Shown here: piece after piece, positions 16,251 to 24,908 of the stretch
How positions within the stretch are numbered: position 1 is the stretch's first letter
Layout: every line of letters begins with the position of its first letter
DNA from: Streptomyces sp. CB02980
Lineage (GTDB): Bacteria > Actinomycetota > Actinomycetes > Streptomycetales > Streptomycetaceae
Direction: 5' to 3'
Length of the DNA: 64,000 bases
NCBI RefSeq assembly: GCF_014451325.2
Contig: NZ_JACSCH020000003.1
Coordinates: 248,001-312,000 of the forward strand
Translations under genes and position numbers: made by a program
Notes under the pieces: model-generated
What the model was told of the DNA's origin: nothing
The model's input: only the letters and a program-made list of their open reading frames with translations
Database searches by the model: none

Positions 16251-17195
16251 ATGTCGCTCCGCACGTACGAGGCCGATCTGTTCGAGAGTTCCAGGGGTCG
16301 TCTGGAGGCGATCGCCTATCGGATGCTCGGGTCCGCCGGCGATGCCGAGGACGTCGTACAGGAGACGTATCTGCGGTGGCACGCGGCGGACCGGGAGCGG
16401 ATCGAGACGCCCGAGGCGTGGCTGACCAAGGTGCTCACCAATCTCTGCCTCAACCAGCTCACCTCCGCACGGGTCCGGCGGGAGACCTACGTCGGGCAGT
16501 GGCTGCCGGAACCGGTGCTCGCCGGGGACCGGATGCTCGGGCCGGCCGACACCGCCGAACAGCGCGAGTCGGTCTCCCTCGCGATGCTCACCCTCATGGA
16601 GCGCCTGTCGCCCAACGAGCGCGCGGTGTACGTGCTGCGCGAGGCCTTCGGGTACGCGCACCGCGAGATCGCGGAGATCCTCGACCTCACCGAGTCGAAC
16701 TGCCAGCAGATCCACCGGCGCGCGAAGCAGCACCTCGCCACCGACCGGGCCCGTACCGAGGTCGACACGGTCGCCGCGCGGAAGGTCGTCGAGGAGTTCC
16801 TCGCCGCCGCCCTCAGCGGCGACACCGAGCCGCTGATCCGGCTGCTCACCGACGACGCGGTCGGCGTGGCCGACGGCGGGGCCCGGGTTCCGGCCCGCAG
16901 GACCCCGGTCGTCGGCGCACTCGGCATCGCGCGCTACCTGCGGGGGCTGTTCCGGCCGAGCGCCGCCAAGCGGACCATCGCCGGCGGCGACCCCGAGCTC
17001 CACGCCGCCGTCGTCAACGGCGGTCCCGCCGTGCTGGTCTCGATCGGCGAGCGGGTCGCCGGCGTCATCTGTCTCGACACGACATCGGACGGTGTCGCCT
17101 CGGTCCATCTCCAGGTCAACCCCGACAAGCTGGAGCACATCACCCGCCAGTGGGCGGCCGCCGGCCCCCATCGCCCGCTCAGAGAGCTGTGGTGA
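16251..17195 (+). CDS. ECF41-type RNA polymerase sigma factor
   Basis: A 314-residue sigma factor: region 2 (SRGRLEAIAYRMLGSAGDAE, DVVQETYLRW), region 4 (ERAVYVLREAFGYAHREIAE) and a SnoaL-like C-terminal domain that replaces an anti-sigma factor. The ECF41 hallmarks WLPEP in the linker and NPDKL near the C-terminus are both present; the DGGGK motif is DGGAR here. In this group the fused domain modulates activity. ATG 16251 follows TCATGGAGGG. The FAD oxidoreductase 81 bases downstream is the probable target, since ECF41 genes typically sit beside an oxidoreductase or related enzyme that they control. Confidence 0.94.
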   Translation: MSLRTYEADLFESSRGRLEAIAYRMLGSAGDAEDVVQETYLRWHAADRERIETPEAWLTKVLTNLCLNQLTSARVRRETYVGQWLPEPVLAGDRMLGPADTAEQRESVSLAMLTLMERLSPNERAVYVLREAFGYAHREIAEILDLTESNCQQIHRRAKQHLATDRARTEVDTVAARKVVEEFLAAALSGDTEPLIRLLTDDAVGVADGGARVPARRTPVVGALGIARYLRGLFRPSAAKRTIAGGDPELHAAVVNGGPAVLVSIGERVAGVICLDTTSDGVASVHLQVNPDKLEHITRQWAAAGPHRPLRELW

Positions 17196-17276
17196 CCCAC
17201 GTCACACTCGATTCCTGTCAGGGATCGCGTGGCTGTCCGGTTCAGGAGGTGAGTCCAACCGGATAGGGAGCCAGCC

Positions 17277-18470
17277 ATGAAGCACCGCATCGTTGTCCTC
17301 GGAGCCGGGTACGCCGGAGCGATCGCCGCCGGTCGCCTCGCCAAGCGGCTGCACCGCGACGACGTGGAGATCACCCTCGTCAACGGCGAGTCCGAGTTCG
17401 TCGAGCGGGTCCGTCTGCACCAGCTCGCCAGCGGACAGGATCTGCCGAGCCGCCCGCTGCGCGACGTGTACGCGGGCACCGGCGTGGAGCTCCGGTCGGC
17501 GTGGGTCACCGCGGTCGACGCGGACCTCAGGACCGTCGAACTCACCGGTGAGCACGGCGCCGAGACCCTCGGCTACGACACCCTCGTGTACGCCCTGGGG
17601 AGCACCGCCGGCGCCCTCGGCGTCCCCGGTGTCGCCGAGTACGCCCACGGCGTCGCCGGGAAGCAGGACGCGCTGCGACTGCGGGCACGCCTCGGCGAGT
17701 TGGAGCCGGGCGGGACCGTGCTGATCGTCGGCGGCGGCCTGACCGGCATCGAGGCGGCCACCGAGATCGCCGAGGCCCGCCCGGACCTGAAGGTCGCCCT
17801 CGCCGCCCGCGGCGGTGTCGGCGACTGGCTCAGCGACAAGGCCCGGCGCCATCTGCGAACCGTCTTCGACCGGCTCGGCATCACGGTCCACGAGCGCGCC
17901 GACATCGCCCGCGTCGACGCGCACAGTGTCGTCACCGGTGAAGGGCAGGAGATCCCGGCCCAGTTGACGGTCTGGACCGCGGGCTTCGCCGTGCACCCGA
18001 TCGCGGCCGCCACGACCCTGGAGGTGTCCGGCACCGGACGGATCGTCGTCGACGCCACCATGCGCTCGGTCTCCCACCCCGACGTGTACGCCGTCGGCGA
18101 CGCCGCGCTCGCCGAAGGACCGGGCGGCAAGCCGCTGCGGATGTCCTGCGCCACGGCGAGCCCGATGGCGTGGCAGGCCGCCGACGCCCTCGCCGCGCGC
18201 CTGACCGGCCGCAAGGTTCCGGAGAACTCGATCGGCTACGCCGCGCAGTGCATCAGCCTCGGACGCCGCGACGCCATCTTCCAGAAGGTGACCCACGACG
18301 ACGAGGTCACGTCCACCGTCGTCACGGGCCGGGCCGGCGCCCGTATCAAGGAGTTCATCTGCGCGGGCGCGGCATGGAGCGTCTCCCACCCGACGATGAT
18401 GATGCCGAGCCGCCGCCGCCGCCTCACGGCGACCACCGAGCCGGCCGCTCCCCGCCTCGCCACCCGGTGA
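17277..18470 (+). CDS. FAD-dependent pyridine-nucleotide oxidoreductase
   Basis: A 397-residue flavoprotein of the type II NADH dehydrogenase/ferredoxin reductase-like superfamily. The FAD Rossmann motif is VVLGAGYAGAIAAGRLAKRL (residues 5-24), the NAD(P) motif is VLIVGGGLTGIEAATEIAE (about 150), and the C-terminal FAD contact is HPDVYAVGDAAL. The N-terminal signature EFVERVRLHQLASGQ is typical of a subfamily linked to ECF41 sigma genes. It has no membrane anchor beyond an Arg-rich tail. ATG 17277 follows AGGGAGCCAGCC. A short inverted repeat GTGAC-N4-GTCAC at 17192-17205 lies upstream and may be part of its promoter. Confidence 0.9.
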   Translation: MKHRIVVLGAGYAGAIAAGRLAKRLHRDDVEITLVNGESEFVERVRLHQLASGQDLPSRPLRDVYAGTGVELRSAWVTAVDADLRTVELTGEHGAETLGYDTLVYALGSTAGALGVPGVAEYAHGVAGKQDALRLRARLGELEPGGTVLIVGGGLTGIEAATEIAEARPDLKVALAARGGVGDWLSDKARRHLRTVFDRLGITVHERADIARVDAHSVVTGEGQEIPAQLTVWTAGFAVHPIAAATTLEVSGTGRIVVDATMRSVSHPDVYAVGDAALAEGPGGKPLRMSCATASPMAWQAADALAARLTGRKVPENSIGYAAQCISLGRRDAIFQKVTHDDEVTSTVVTGRAGARIKEFICAGAAWSVSHPTMMMPSRRRRLTATTEPAAPRLATR

Positions 18471-18498
18471 CGAAGCGGGGCCCCCGGCGGTGTCGGTG

Positions 18499-20760
18499 TC
18501 AGTAGACGTCGCCGGGGCGGGAGACCGGCAGGGGCGCGTACCCGCCGGTGGGGGTGGCGAAGGGGCGGCGCCAGTCGCCGGTGCCCGCGTAGGTGTTCGG
18601 GTAGCCGCTGGAGTAGATGCCGACCAGGTCGGCGCGTCCGTCGCGGGGCGCGTGGTCGCCGACGCCGATCAGTGTCGCGTACGTGTTCCAGCCGGCGCCG
18701 ATCCGCGTGCGGGGCGCGAAGGTGCCGTCGCCCCTGCCGAGGTGCAGCCAGAGGACGCCGGTCCTGTCGCGGGCGACCAGGTCGCCGTGGGCGGCGCCGC
18801 CGAGGCTTCCGGGAACGACCAGTCTGTTGTAGACGCCCCAGCCCGCGCCGACCCTCTTGCGGGCGGCGAAGGGCTTCGTGGCGCTGCCCGTGCCCGGGTG
18901 GAGCCACAGCACGCCGGTCCTGTCCGAGGCGATCAGGTCGTTCCGGCCGTCGCCGGTCAGGTCGGAGCCGGCCGCCAGCTGGTCGTAGACCTGCCAGCCG
19001 CCGCCGACCCGGACGCGGGGCGCGAGGCCCTTGCCGTTGCCCTGGTGGAGCCAGAGGACGCCGGTCGTGTCGCGGGCGACCAGGTCGCCCGCGGGGGTGC
19101 CGCCGAGGTTCCCGGTGGCGGTGATCCGGTCGTACGCGTTCCACCCGGTGCCGAGCGGCGTCGGCGGCAGGGACGGCGGCTCGGGCTCCCGGTGGACGTC
19201 CGTGAGGTACCGGCGCCCCTCGTACAGGGCGAGGCCGCCCTGCGCGTCGCGGACGAGGAGGTCGGTGGTGCCGTTGTCGTTGAAGTCGTGCGGCCGGACC
19301 TGCCGGGTGAGGGTGAAGGAGCCGGTGCGGACGACGTCGGGGCCGATGCCGTTGGCGGGCTTCGCCGTCATCGTCCACGTGTGGGCGCCGTTGAACGCCG
19401 GGGACCTGTCGTCGTAGGAACCGTCCCAGGTGAAGGTGAACGGTTCGGCCGGTGTGCGGGGCGCAGGCGTCGAGGTCCACGAGCGGCCCGAGGCGGTGTG
19501 CCGGACGGTCAGGCGCACCTCGGCGTGGGGCCGGGTGAACGTCCACGAGGGCTTCAGTGAGCCGCCCGCGCGGTCCAGGTCCACCGTTCCGGCCGGGGCG
19601 TTCTCGGTGGTGACGGCGAGGGAGGTGGGGACGCCGGTCGTCGCCAGGAACGAGACGGCGGGCGGGGTTTCGGCCGTCGCGCCGGGCGAGATCCGGTACA
19701 CGCCCTCGCCCCGGTCGAGCGTGCCGCCGGAGGCGAGCAGCGAACCGTCAGGGGCGGCGACGAGGCCGGAGGCGTGCGCGAGGAGCGGGACGGTCTCGCC
19801 CGTCGTCAGCGAACGGGCCGTCACCTGGTGCAGGGGTGCGGTACGGGACGACTCGCCGCCGCCGAGCGCGGTGTACACGACCCAGTCTCCGACGATCCGC
19901 ACGGTCGTCCGGGCGTTCGTCTCCGGGTCGACCGGGCGCGGCAGGTCGGTGCGGGTGACCCGGGGTTCGCCCCGCCGGACGGTGGCCAGCGTGGCGCCGT
20001 ACTCCCCCAGCTCCAGCCAGGCGAGGTGGGTCGAGGACGCGGTCGCCGGCTGGGGTCCGGTCCGACCGTAGACGTGGTCGTACGTCTCCACCGCCGACGC
20101 CGAGGCCACGTCCACGACGGCCAGCTTCTGGCTCCACACCCCGCCCACGACGGAGTAGGAGCGGGCGAGGAAGGTGTCCGGCCCCGCGCTCTCCACCGCC
20201 ACCAGCTCGTCGGCGGGGAGGTCCGGCACGGCACGGTCCACGATCCGGCCCTCGGCGTCCTTGCCGACGACATGCAGCTCCCGCCCCTTGGGCGCGGCCG
20301 GGAACGTCCGTGTCACGAGCGAGGTGCCCTGGTGGAGCAGGGGCACGGGGGTCCCGGCGAGTTCGGTGGTGCGGTACGAGACGACCTCGCGGCCCGTCGC
20401 CATGTCGAGGTAGGTGCGCTTCGGCCCCTCGACCCGTACGACGAGGTCCGTGCCCTGGTTCGGCTCGTACCGTCCGGCCGGCAGCCGCGTCGGGGTCCCG
20501 TCGTACGCGACCCAGGTGTGGACGTTGGCCGTGCCCTCCGTGCGGGAGGCCAGGAAGCCGGTCGGGCCGCTGGAGACCACGGTCGAGCCGGCCGGCAGGG
20601 AGAAGACGGCGGCCGGTGCCTGTGCGGCCGCCACGGCGGCATGCGCCGAGGCGGCCCCGGCAGTCGGGGTGGCGGTGGCGGCGAGGGCGACGGCCACCGC
20701 CACGGTGACGACCGCGCCGAGCCGACGACGGGTGGTACGTCCCTGGAGCGGGAGGTTCAC
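18499..20760 (-). CDS. Secreted FG-GAP/VCBS repeat protein (copy 1)
   Basis: A 753-residue exported protein. GTG 20760 is supported by AAGGAG 10 bases upstream. The signal peptide (TTRRRLGAVVTVAVAVALAA ... AGAAS) is followed by a propeller-like region, an Ig-like domain (TWDGSYDDRSPAFNGAHTWT) and about five FG-GAP repeats such as DLTGDGRNDLIASDRTGVLW, each with the Asp-rich calcium-binding loop. Such proteins are extracellular and adhesive or carbohydrate-associated; no catalytic domain is seen. It is about the same length and design as the gene upstream (20814-23084), and the two probably share a transcript across a 53-base gap. Confidence 0.88.
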   Translation of the reverse strand: MNLPLQGRTTRRRLGAVVTVAVAVALAATATPTAGAASAHAAVAAAQAPAAVFSLPAGSTVVSSGPTGFLASRTEGTANVHTWVAYDGTPTRLPAGRYEPNQGTDLVVRVEGPKRTYLDMATGREVVSYRTTELAGTPVPLLHQGTSLVTRTFPAAPKGRELHVVGKDAEGRIVDRAVPDLPADELVAVESAGPDTFLARSYSVVGGVWSQKLAVVDVASASAVETYDHVYGRTGPQPATASSTHLAWLELGEYGATLATVRRGEPRVTRTDLPRPVDPETNARTTVRIVGDWVVYTALGGGESSRTAPLHQVTARSLTTGETVPLLAHASGLVAAPDGSLLASGGTLDRGEGVYRISPGATAETPPAVSFLATTGVPTSLAVTTENAPAGTVDLDRAGGSLKPSWTFTRPHAEVRLTVRHTASGRSWTSTPAPRTPAEPFTFTWDGSYDDRSPAFNGAHTWTMTAKPANGIGPDVVRTGSFTLTRQVRPHDFNDNGTTDLLVRDAQGGLALYEGRRYLTDVHREPEPPSLPPTPLGTGWNAYDRITATGNLGGTPAGDLVARDTTGVLWLHQGNGKGLAPRVRVGGGWQVYDQLAAGSDLTGDGRNDLIASDRTGVLWLHPGTGSATKPFAARKRVGAGWGVYNRLVVPGSLGGAAHGDLVARDRTGVLWLHLGRGDGTFAPRTRIGAGWNTYATLIGVGDHAPRDGRADLVGIYSSGYPNTYAGTGDWRRPFATPTGGYAPLPVSRPGDVY

Positions 20761-20813
20761 AGGAGTGGCTCTCCTTCTGGAATGCGTTCTGGGGGAGGGA
20801 GGGTGGCGGGGCG

Positions 20814-23084
20814 TCAGAAGAGCTCGCCGCTCCAGTTCTCGTACCGGGGGAGGGCGGTCCGGGGCGGTCCGAGCGGGGTCCGCCACTGGCCCGTGCCCGG
20901 GTAGACGAGCATCACGGGGTATTCCCCGACGACCTCCTTGAGGGCCATCAAGTCGTTCCGGCCGTCGCCGTCCACGTCGCCCAGGCCGACGACGCTCTTG
21001 AGGGCGCCCCAGCCGCCGCCGATCCGCGTGCGGGGCGCGAAGGTGCCGTCGCCCTTGCCGAGGTGGAGCCAGAGGACACCGGCCTTGTCGCGGGCGACCA
21101 CGTCACCGGCCGGGCCGCCGGCCAGGTTCCCGGTGGCGGTCAGCTGGTTGTAGACGCCCCAGCCCGCGCCGACCCTCTTGCGGGCGGCGAAGGGCTTCGT
21201 GGCGCTGCCCGTGCCCGGGTGGAGCCACAGCACGCCGGTCCTGTCCGAGGCGATCAGGTCGTTCCGGCCGTCACCGGTCAGGTCGGAGCCACCCGCGAGC
21301 CGGTCGTACACCTGCCAGCCGCCGCCGACCCGGAAGCGTGCTCGGAAGGGCGTCTTGGCGTCGCCCCTGCCCTCGAAGAGCCAGAGGGCCCCGGTCCTGT
21401 CCCGTGCGACGAGATCGCCGTTGCGGGTGCCGCCGATGTCTCCGGTCGCGGTGATCCGGTCGTACGTGTTCCAGCCGAAGCCGATCCGTGTCTCGAACGC
21501 GCTCTCGAAGCTGCCGAGACGGGTGATCTGCCCGGCGTCGTACAGGGAGAGCATGCTGTTCTCGCGGACGAACACGTCCGGCGAGCCGTTGCCGTCGAAG
21601 TCGTGCGGCCGGGGCGCGCGGGTGAGGGTGAAGGAGCCGGTGCGGACGGTGGCCGGGCCGATGCCGTTGGCGGGCGTGGCCGTCATCGTCCAGGTGTAGG
21701 CGCCGTTGTAGGCCGGGTAGCCGTCGTCGAACCATCCGTTCCAGGTGGCGGTGGGGTGGGTCATCCCGCCGGGCCAGAAGGTGTGCGGTTCGGCGGTCCG
21801 TCCCGAGGCGGTGTGCGTCAGCTTCAGGGTCACGTTCGCGTTGGGGCGGCTGAGCGTCATGGCGGCCGTCAGCTGCCCGCCCGCGCGGTCGAAGTCGACG
21901 GTGCCGGTCGGCGGCAGGGTCTCCGCCTGCACGACGAGGGCGGTCGGCCGGCCGGAGCCGCGTACGAGGGTGGCGGCCGGCCTGCCGGTGGCCGCGTCCG
22001 GGGCGATCCGGTACAGGCCCTCGCCCTGCGCGAGCGTGCCTCCGAGGACGAGCAGGTTCCCGTCCCGGTCGTAGGCGGTGGACGAGGCGTGGTCCAAGAC
22101 CTCGAACGCCTCACCGGTCGTCAGGGAGCGGGCGGTGAGCGCGTGGAGGGGATCGGCGCCGGTGTAGGCCGTGCCTCCGCCGGGCCGGGTGTACAGCGCC
22201 CAGTCGCCGAGCGGGCGGACCTCGACGTCGCTCGCCTCGCCCGTGGTCGTGAGCGGGATCCGCTCGACGTCCTGTGTGCCCCGGGGCGCGAACGCCAGGA
22301 CGGGGCTCTGGCGCCACTCGATCCACGCGAGGTGGTTCGGGGACTGGGCGACGGAGCCGATGCGGAACGACGAGTCGGGGAAGGCTTCGTACGTCTCCGT
22401 CACCTCGCCGGTCGCCACGTCCACCACGCAGAGCCGCTGCACGTAGTGGGTCGATTCGAGCCGGCCGTAGCCGATGACGATCCGGCCCGGCCCGGCGTCG
22501 TACAGGTCGTAGTCCTCCTGTCCGACCGGTGACGCGATCGGCCGGTCGACGGTCCGGCCGTTCTCCACGGAGACCAGATGGAACGTCCACCGGCTCTCGC
22601 CCTGGAGGTAGTGGCTCATCACGAGCGTCGTGCCGATGACCCGGCGGAGGTGGTAGCGCTCGCCGGGGGTGCCGAGACCGGATGTGTCGATCACGACCGG
22701 CTCCGCCGTCCCGCTCATGTCGGTGAGCGTGTACACGTCCCCGTCCTTGGACGCGACGAGGTCCGAGCCCGTGCTGCCCCACTTGGGCCCTGCGGTGAGC
22801 GTGACGGTGGCGCCGCCCGCGTAGGGCGTCCAGCGGTGGACGGCGGTCTCCTGCTGCCAGCCCGTGCTGGTGAGCATGCCGGTCCGGCCGGCGCTGAGCA
22901 GCTTCGCGTCGTCGGGGAGGTCGAGCGGGGCGGCCTGCTCGCCCGCCGCCGCCCGAGCGGTGACGGCACGAGGCGCGGTGTCCACCGCCAGCGCCTGGGC
23001 CGTCGGGCCGGAGACGGTCGCGGCGAGGGCGACGGCGACGGCCGCGGCGAGGAGACGCGGGGTGGTGCGGCTGTACGGGGTCAC
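20814..23084 (-). CDS. Secreted FG-GAP/VCBS repeat protein (copy 2)
   Basis: A 756-residue paralogue of the adjacent gene. GTG 23084 begins a signal peptide (SRTTPRLLAAAVAVALAATV ... AQALA). The middle contains propeller-like strands and an Ig-like segment (TWNGWFDDGYPAYNGAYTWT), then FG-GAP repeats (DFDGNGSPDVFVRENS; DLTGDGRNDLIASDRTGVLW; DVDGDGRNDLMALKE). A stretch of about 140 bases (21152-21290) is almost identical to 18835-18972 in copy 1, while flanking repeats are more diverged, which suggests gene conversion. The upstream region carries GGGGTGACGTGG repeats. Function beyond an extracellular scaffold is not predictable. Confidence 0.88.
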   Translation of the reverse strand: MTPYSRTTPRLLAAAVAVALAATVSGPTAQALAVDTAPRAVTARAAAGEQAAPLDLPDDAKLLSAGRTGMLTSTGWQQETAVHRWTPYAGGATVTLTAGPKWGSTGSDLVASKDGDVYTLTDMSGTAEPVVIDTSGLGTPGERYHLRRVIGTTLVMSHYLQGESRWTFHLVSVENGRTVDRPIASPVGQEDYDLYDAGPGRIVIGYGRLESTHYVQRLCVVDVATGEVTETYEAFPDSSFRIGSVAQSPNHLAWIEWRQSPVLAFAPRGTQDVERIPLTTTGEASDVEVRPLGDWALYTRPGGGTAYTGADPLHALTARSLTTGEAFEVLDHASSTAYDRDGNLLVLGGTLAQGEGLYRIAPDAATGRPAATLVRGSGRPTALVVQAETLPPTGTVDFDRAGGQLTAAMTLSRPNANVTLKLTHTASGRTAEPHTFWPGGMTHPTATWNGWFDDGYPAYNGAYTWTMTATPANGIGPATVRTGSFTLTRAPRPHDFDGNGSPDVFVRENSMLSLYDAGQITRLGSFESAFETRIGFGWNTYDRITATGDIGGTRNGDLVARDRTGALWLFEGRGDAKTPFRARFRVGGGWQVYDRLAGGSDLTGDGRNDLIASDRTGVLWLHPGTGSATKPFAARKRVGAGWGVYNQLTATGNLAGGPAGDVVARDKAGVLWLHLGKGDGTFAPRTRIGGGWGALKSVVGLGDVDGDGRNDLMALKEVVGEYPVMLVYPGTGQWRTPLGPPRTALPRYENWSGELF

Positions 23085-23103
23085 GGGGGTGTCTCTCCGG
23101 GGC

Positions 23104-23165
23104 GGTGGGGTGACGTGGGGCGGGGTGGGGCGGGGTGACGTGGCGTGGGGTGACGTGGGGTGGGG
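23104..23165. repeat. G-rich direct repeats upstream of the FG-GAP genes
   Basis: GGGGTGACGTGG or a close variant occurs three times within 62 bases immediately before the GTG at 23084, with GGGGCGGGGTGGGGCGGGG between. It covers the leader or promoter of the two-gene operon. Multiple G4 runs could form a quadruplex; no function is shown. Confidence 0.6.
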
Positions 23166-23260
23166 ACGGGCCTGGCAAGGGTGCGGTGCACCCGGCAGTG
23201 GCCCCACCGACCTTCCTGGAGCGGATCAGCAGAGGGGGCGGGGCCGGAGCACGGGACGGG

Positions 23261-23298
23261 TCCTGTGGTCGTGGCGTCCAGGCGCCACGACCACAGGA
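23261..23298 (-). terminator. Perfect 16-bp stem after the sigma factor gene
   Basis: TCCTGTGGTCGTGGCG (23261-23276) pairs fully with 23283-23298 around TCCAGG. It lies 45 bases beyond the stop of the minus-strand sigma gene and separates it from the FG-GAP operon. Confidence 0.85.
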
Positions 23299-23343
23299 CT
23301 CACGACGGCCGTTCAAGGTTGTACGGACGTTCGAAAGGCCGCC

Positions 23344-24276
23344 TCATTCCGTCCAGGGCTGGAGCTTCTCCGGGTTGCGCACCGCCCAGATGTGCGTGAT
23401 CCGGTCGTCCGCGAAGCCGAACGCCGCCACCGTCACGGTCGTGCCGCCGCGTCGGGCCACCAGGCCGGGGCGGCCGTTGACCGAGCGGATCTGGAGCGTC
23501 ATGCCGGGCGCCATGTCGCCGATCGCGACGATGTAGCGGGCGATCTCCGCGGCACCGGCGATCGGGCGGAGTGCCGCGCCGACCAGGCCGCCGCCGTCGA
23601 CGACCACCGTGGCGTCGGGGTTGAGCAGGCCGACGAGGGCCGCGATGTCCTGGGCCTCCCACGCCTGCTTGAAGTCCTTGATGACACGCGCCTGCAGACC
23701 GGTCGGCGGCTCCGGCGCCCGGGCCGCCCGGACGCGCCGGCGGGCCGAGGAGGCGAGCTGCCGGCACGCCGCGGGTGTGCGGCCGACGATCGTGGCCAGT
23801 TCGGTGAAGGGGTACCGGAAGACGTCGTGCAGGATGAACGCGACCCGCTCGGCCGGGGTCATGGATTCGAGGACGACGAGGAAGGCCATGTCGACCGACT
23901 CGTCGAGGGCGATCCGGTCGGCGGGGTCGCTCCCGCCGTCGCCCGGCCGGCCGTTCAGCCACTCCGTCGTGTCGGGCAGCGGCTCCGGGACCCATTCGCC
24001 CACATAGCGCTCGCGCCGCGCCCGCGCCGAGCCGAGGACGTCGAGGCAGATGCGCCCGACCACCGTCGTCAGCCAGGCGCCGGGCGCCTCGACGGCCTCC
24101 TGCTGCGGGCCGGACATCGCGTACCAGCGGGCGAAGGCCTCCTGAACGGCGTCCTCCGCCTCCGCCAGGGAGCCGAGCAGCCGGTAGGCGACATTGATCA
24201 ACTGCCGGTACTCGCCCTCGGGGCGGGCGGATACGGGCGCGAGCCCGCGTTCTGGTTCCGTACGGCTGCCGCTCAT
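23344..24276 (-). CDS. ECF41-type RNA polymerase sigma factor (second)
   Basis: A 310-residue SigJ-like factor. ATG 24276 is preferred because GAAGGGGG precedes it by 12 bases; ATGs at 24315 and 24336 have no such site. Region 2 (YRQLINVAYRLLGSLAEAED), region 4 (PAERVAFILHDVFRYPFTEL) and a SnoaL-like C-terminal domain are visible. The ECF41 motifs appear as WVPEP, VVDGGG and NPEKL. The gene faces a small four-helix membrane protein gene (24427) across 150 bases. It is the second ECF41 factor within 8 kb, distinct in sequence from the first and therefore probably with a different target. Confidence 0.93.
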   Translation of the reverse strand: MSGSRTEPERGLAPVSARPEGEYRQLINVAYRLLGSLAEAEDAVQEAFARWYAMSGPQQEAVEAPGAWLTTVVGRICLDVLGSARARRERYVGEWVPEPLPDTTEWLNGRPGDGGSDPADRIALDESVDMAFLVVLESMTPAERVAFILHDVFRYPFTELATIVGRTPAACRQLASSARRRVRAARAPEPPTGLQARVIKDFKQAWEAQDIAALVGLLNPDATVVVDGGGLVGAALRPIAGAAEIARYIVAIGDMAPGMTLQIRSVNGRPGLVARRGGTTVTVAAFGFADDRITHIWAVRNPEKLQPWTE

Positions 24277-24426
24277 GGTGGTGGTGTCCCCCTTCGTTCG
24301 ATCCGCGCTCGCCATGATCGGTGAGACGCGCATCACTCCGTAACCCCGGTACAGCGCCTCACATTCTCCGGGGCTGCGTCGTCGGACTGTCGAGAGAGCG
24401 ACCGGCAGCGGAAGGACGGGATCACC

Positions 24427-24894
24427 ATGGCCACGCGGACGACAGCGGGGACGGCGGCGTCGATGACGGCGGACACGGCGGCGGCATCGGCAGCGGTGGT
24501 GGCGGGGCGGAGCGGCGGCCGGTTCGCGGGGTTCGTGCGCGTCTCGATCGCCCTGCAGACGGCGGGCATCTTCTTCCAGGCCGTCACGGCCGGAATGGCG
24601 CTGACGTCAGAGGTCGGATCGACCCTGCACGACCTCGGGTCCAAGGGCATGTACGCGATGTCGATGCTGTACCTGCTCGCCGCGATCCTGGCGTGGCGGC
24701 CGGGCGGCGCCCCGGCCCGACCGGTCCTCTACGCCACCGGCTTCCTGCTCCTCGGGACCCTGCAGGTGGTGATGGGCGTCAACCATGTGATGGCCGTTCA
24801 TGTCCCGCTGGGTGTGCTGATGTTCGGTCTGAGCATGCTCGATCTGGGGCGGATCGTGTTCCAGCGGCTGCGTCCGACGGCGGAGGCCGCCTAG
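24427..24894 (+). CDS. Four-helix integral membrane protein
   Basis: A 155-residue protein with a Thr/Ala-rich N-terminus and about four hydrophobic segments (SIALQTAGIFFQAVTAGMAL; MYAMSMLYLLAAILAW; VLYATGFLLLGTLQVVMGVN; VPLGVLMFGLSMLDLG), typical of DoxX-like or small uncharacterised Streptomyces membrane proteins. ATG 24427 follows GGAAGGACGGGATCACC. It is transcribed away from the ECF41 sigma gene. A CCTCACA (24357-24363) ... CGTC (24380-24383) pair with a 16-base spacer weakly resembles an ECF41 promoter, so it may be that factor's target. Function unknown. Confidence 0.8.
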   Translation: MATRTTAGTAASMTADTAAASAAVVAGRSGGRFAGFVRVSIALQTAGIFFQAVTAGMALTSEVGSTLHDLGSKGMYAMSMLYLLAAILAWRPGGAPARPVLYATGFLLLGTLQVVMGVNHVMAVHVPLGVLMFGLSMLDLGRIVFQRLRPTAEAA

Positions 24895-24908
24895 GGGTGT
24901 CCGGCGGA

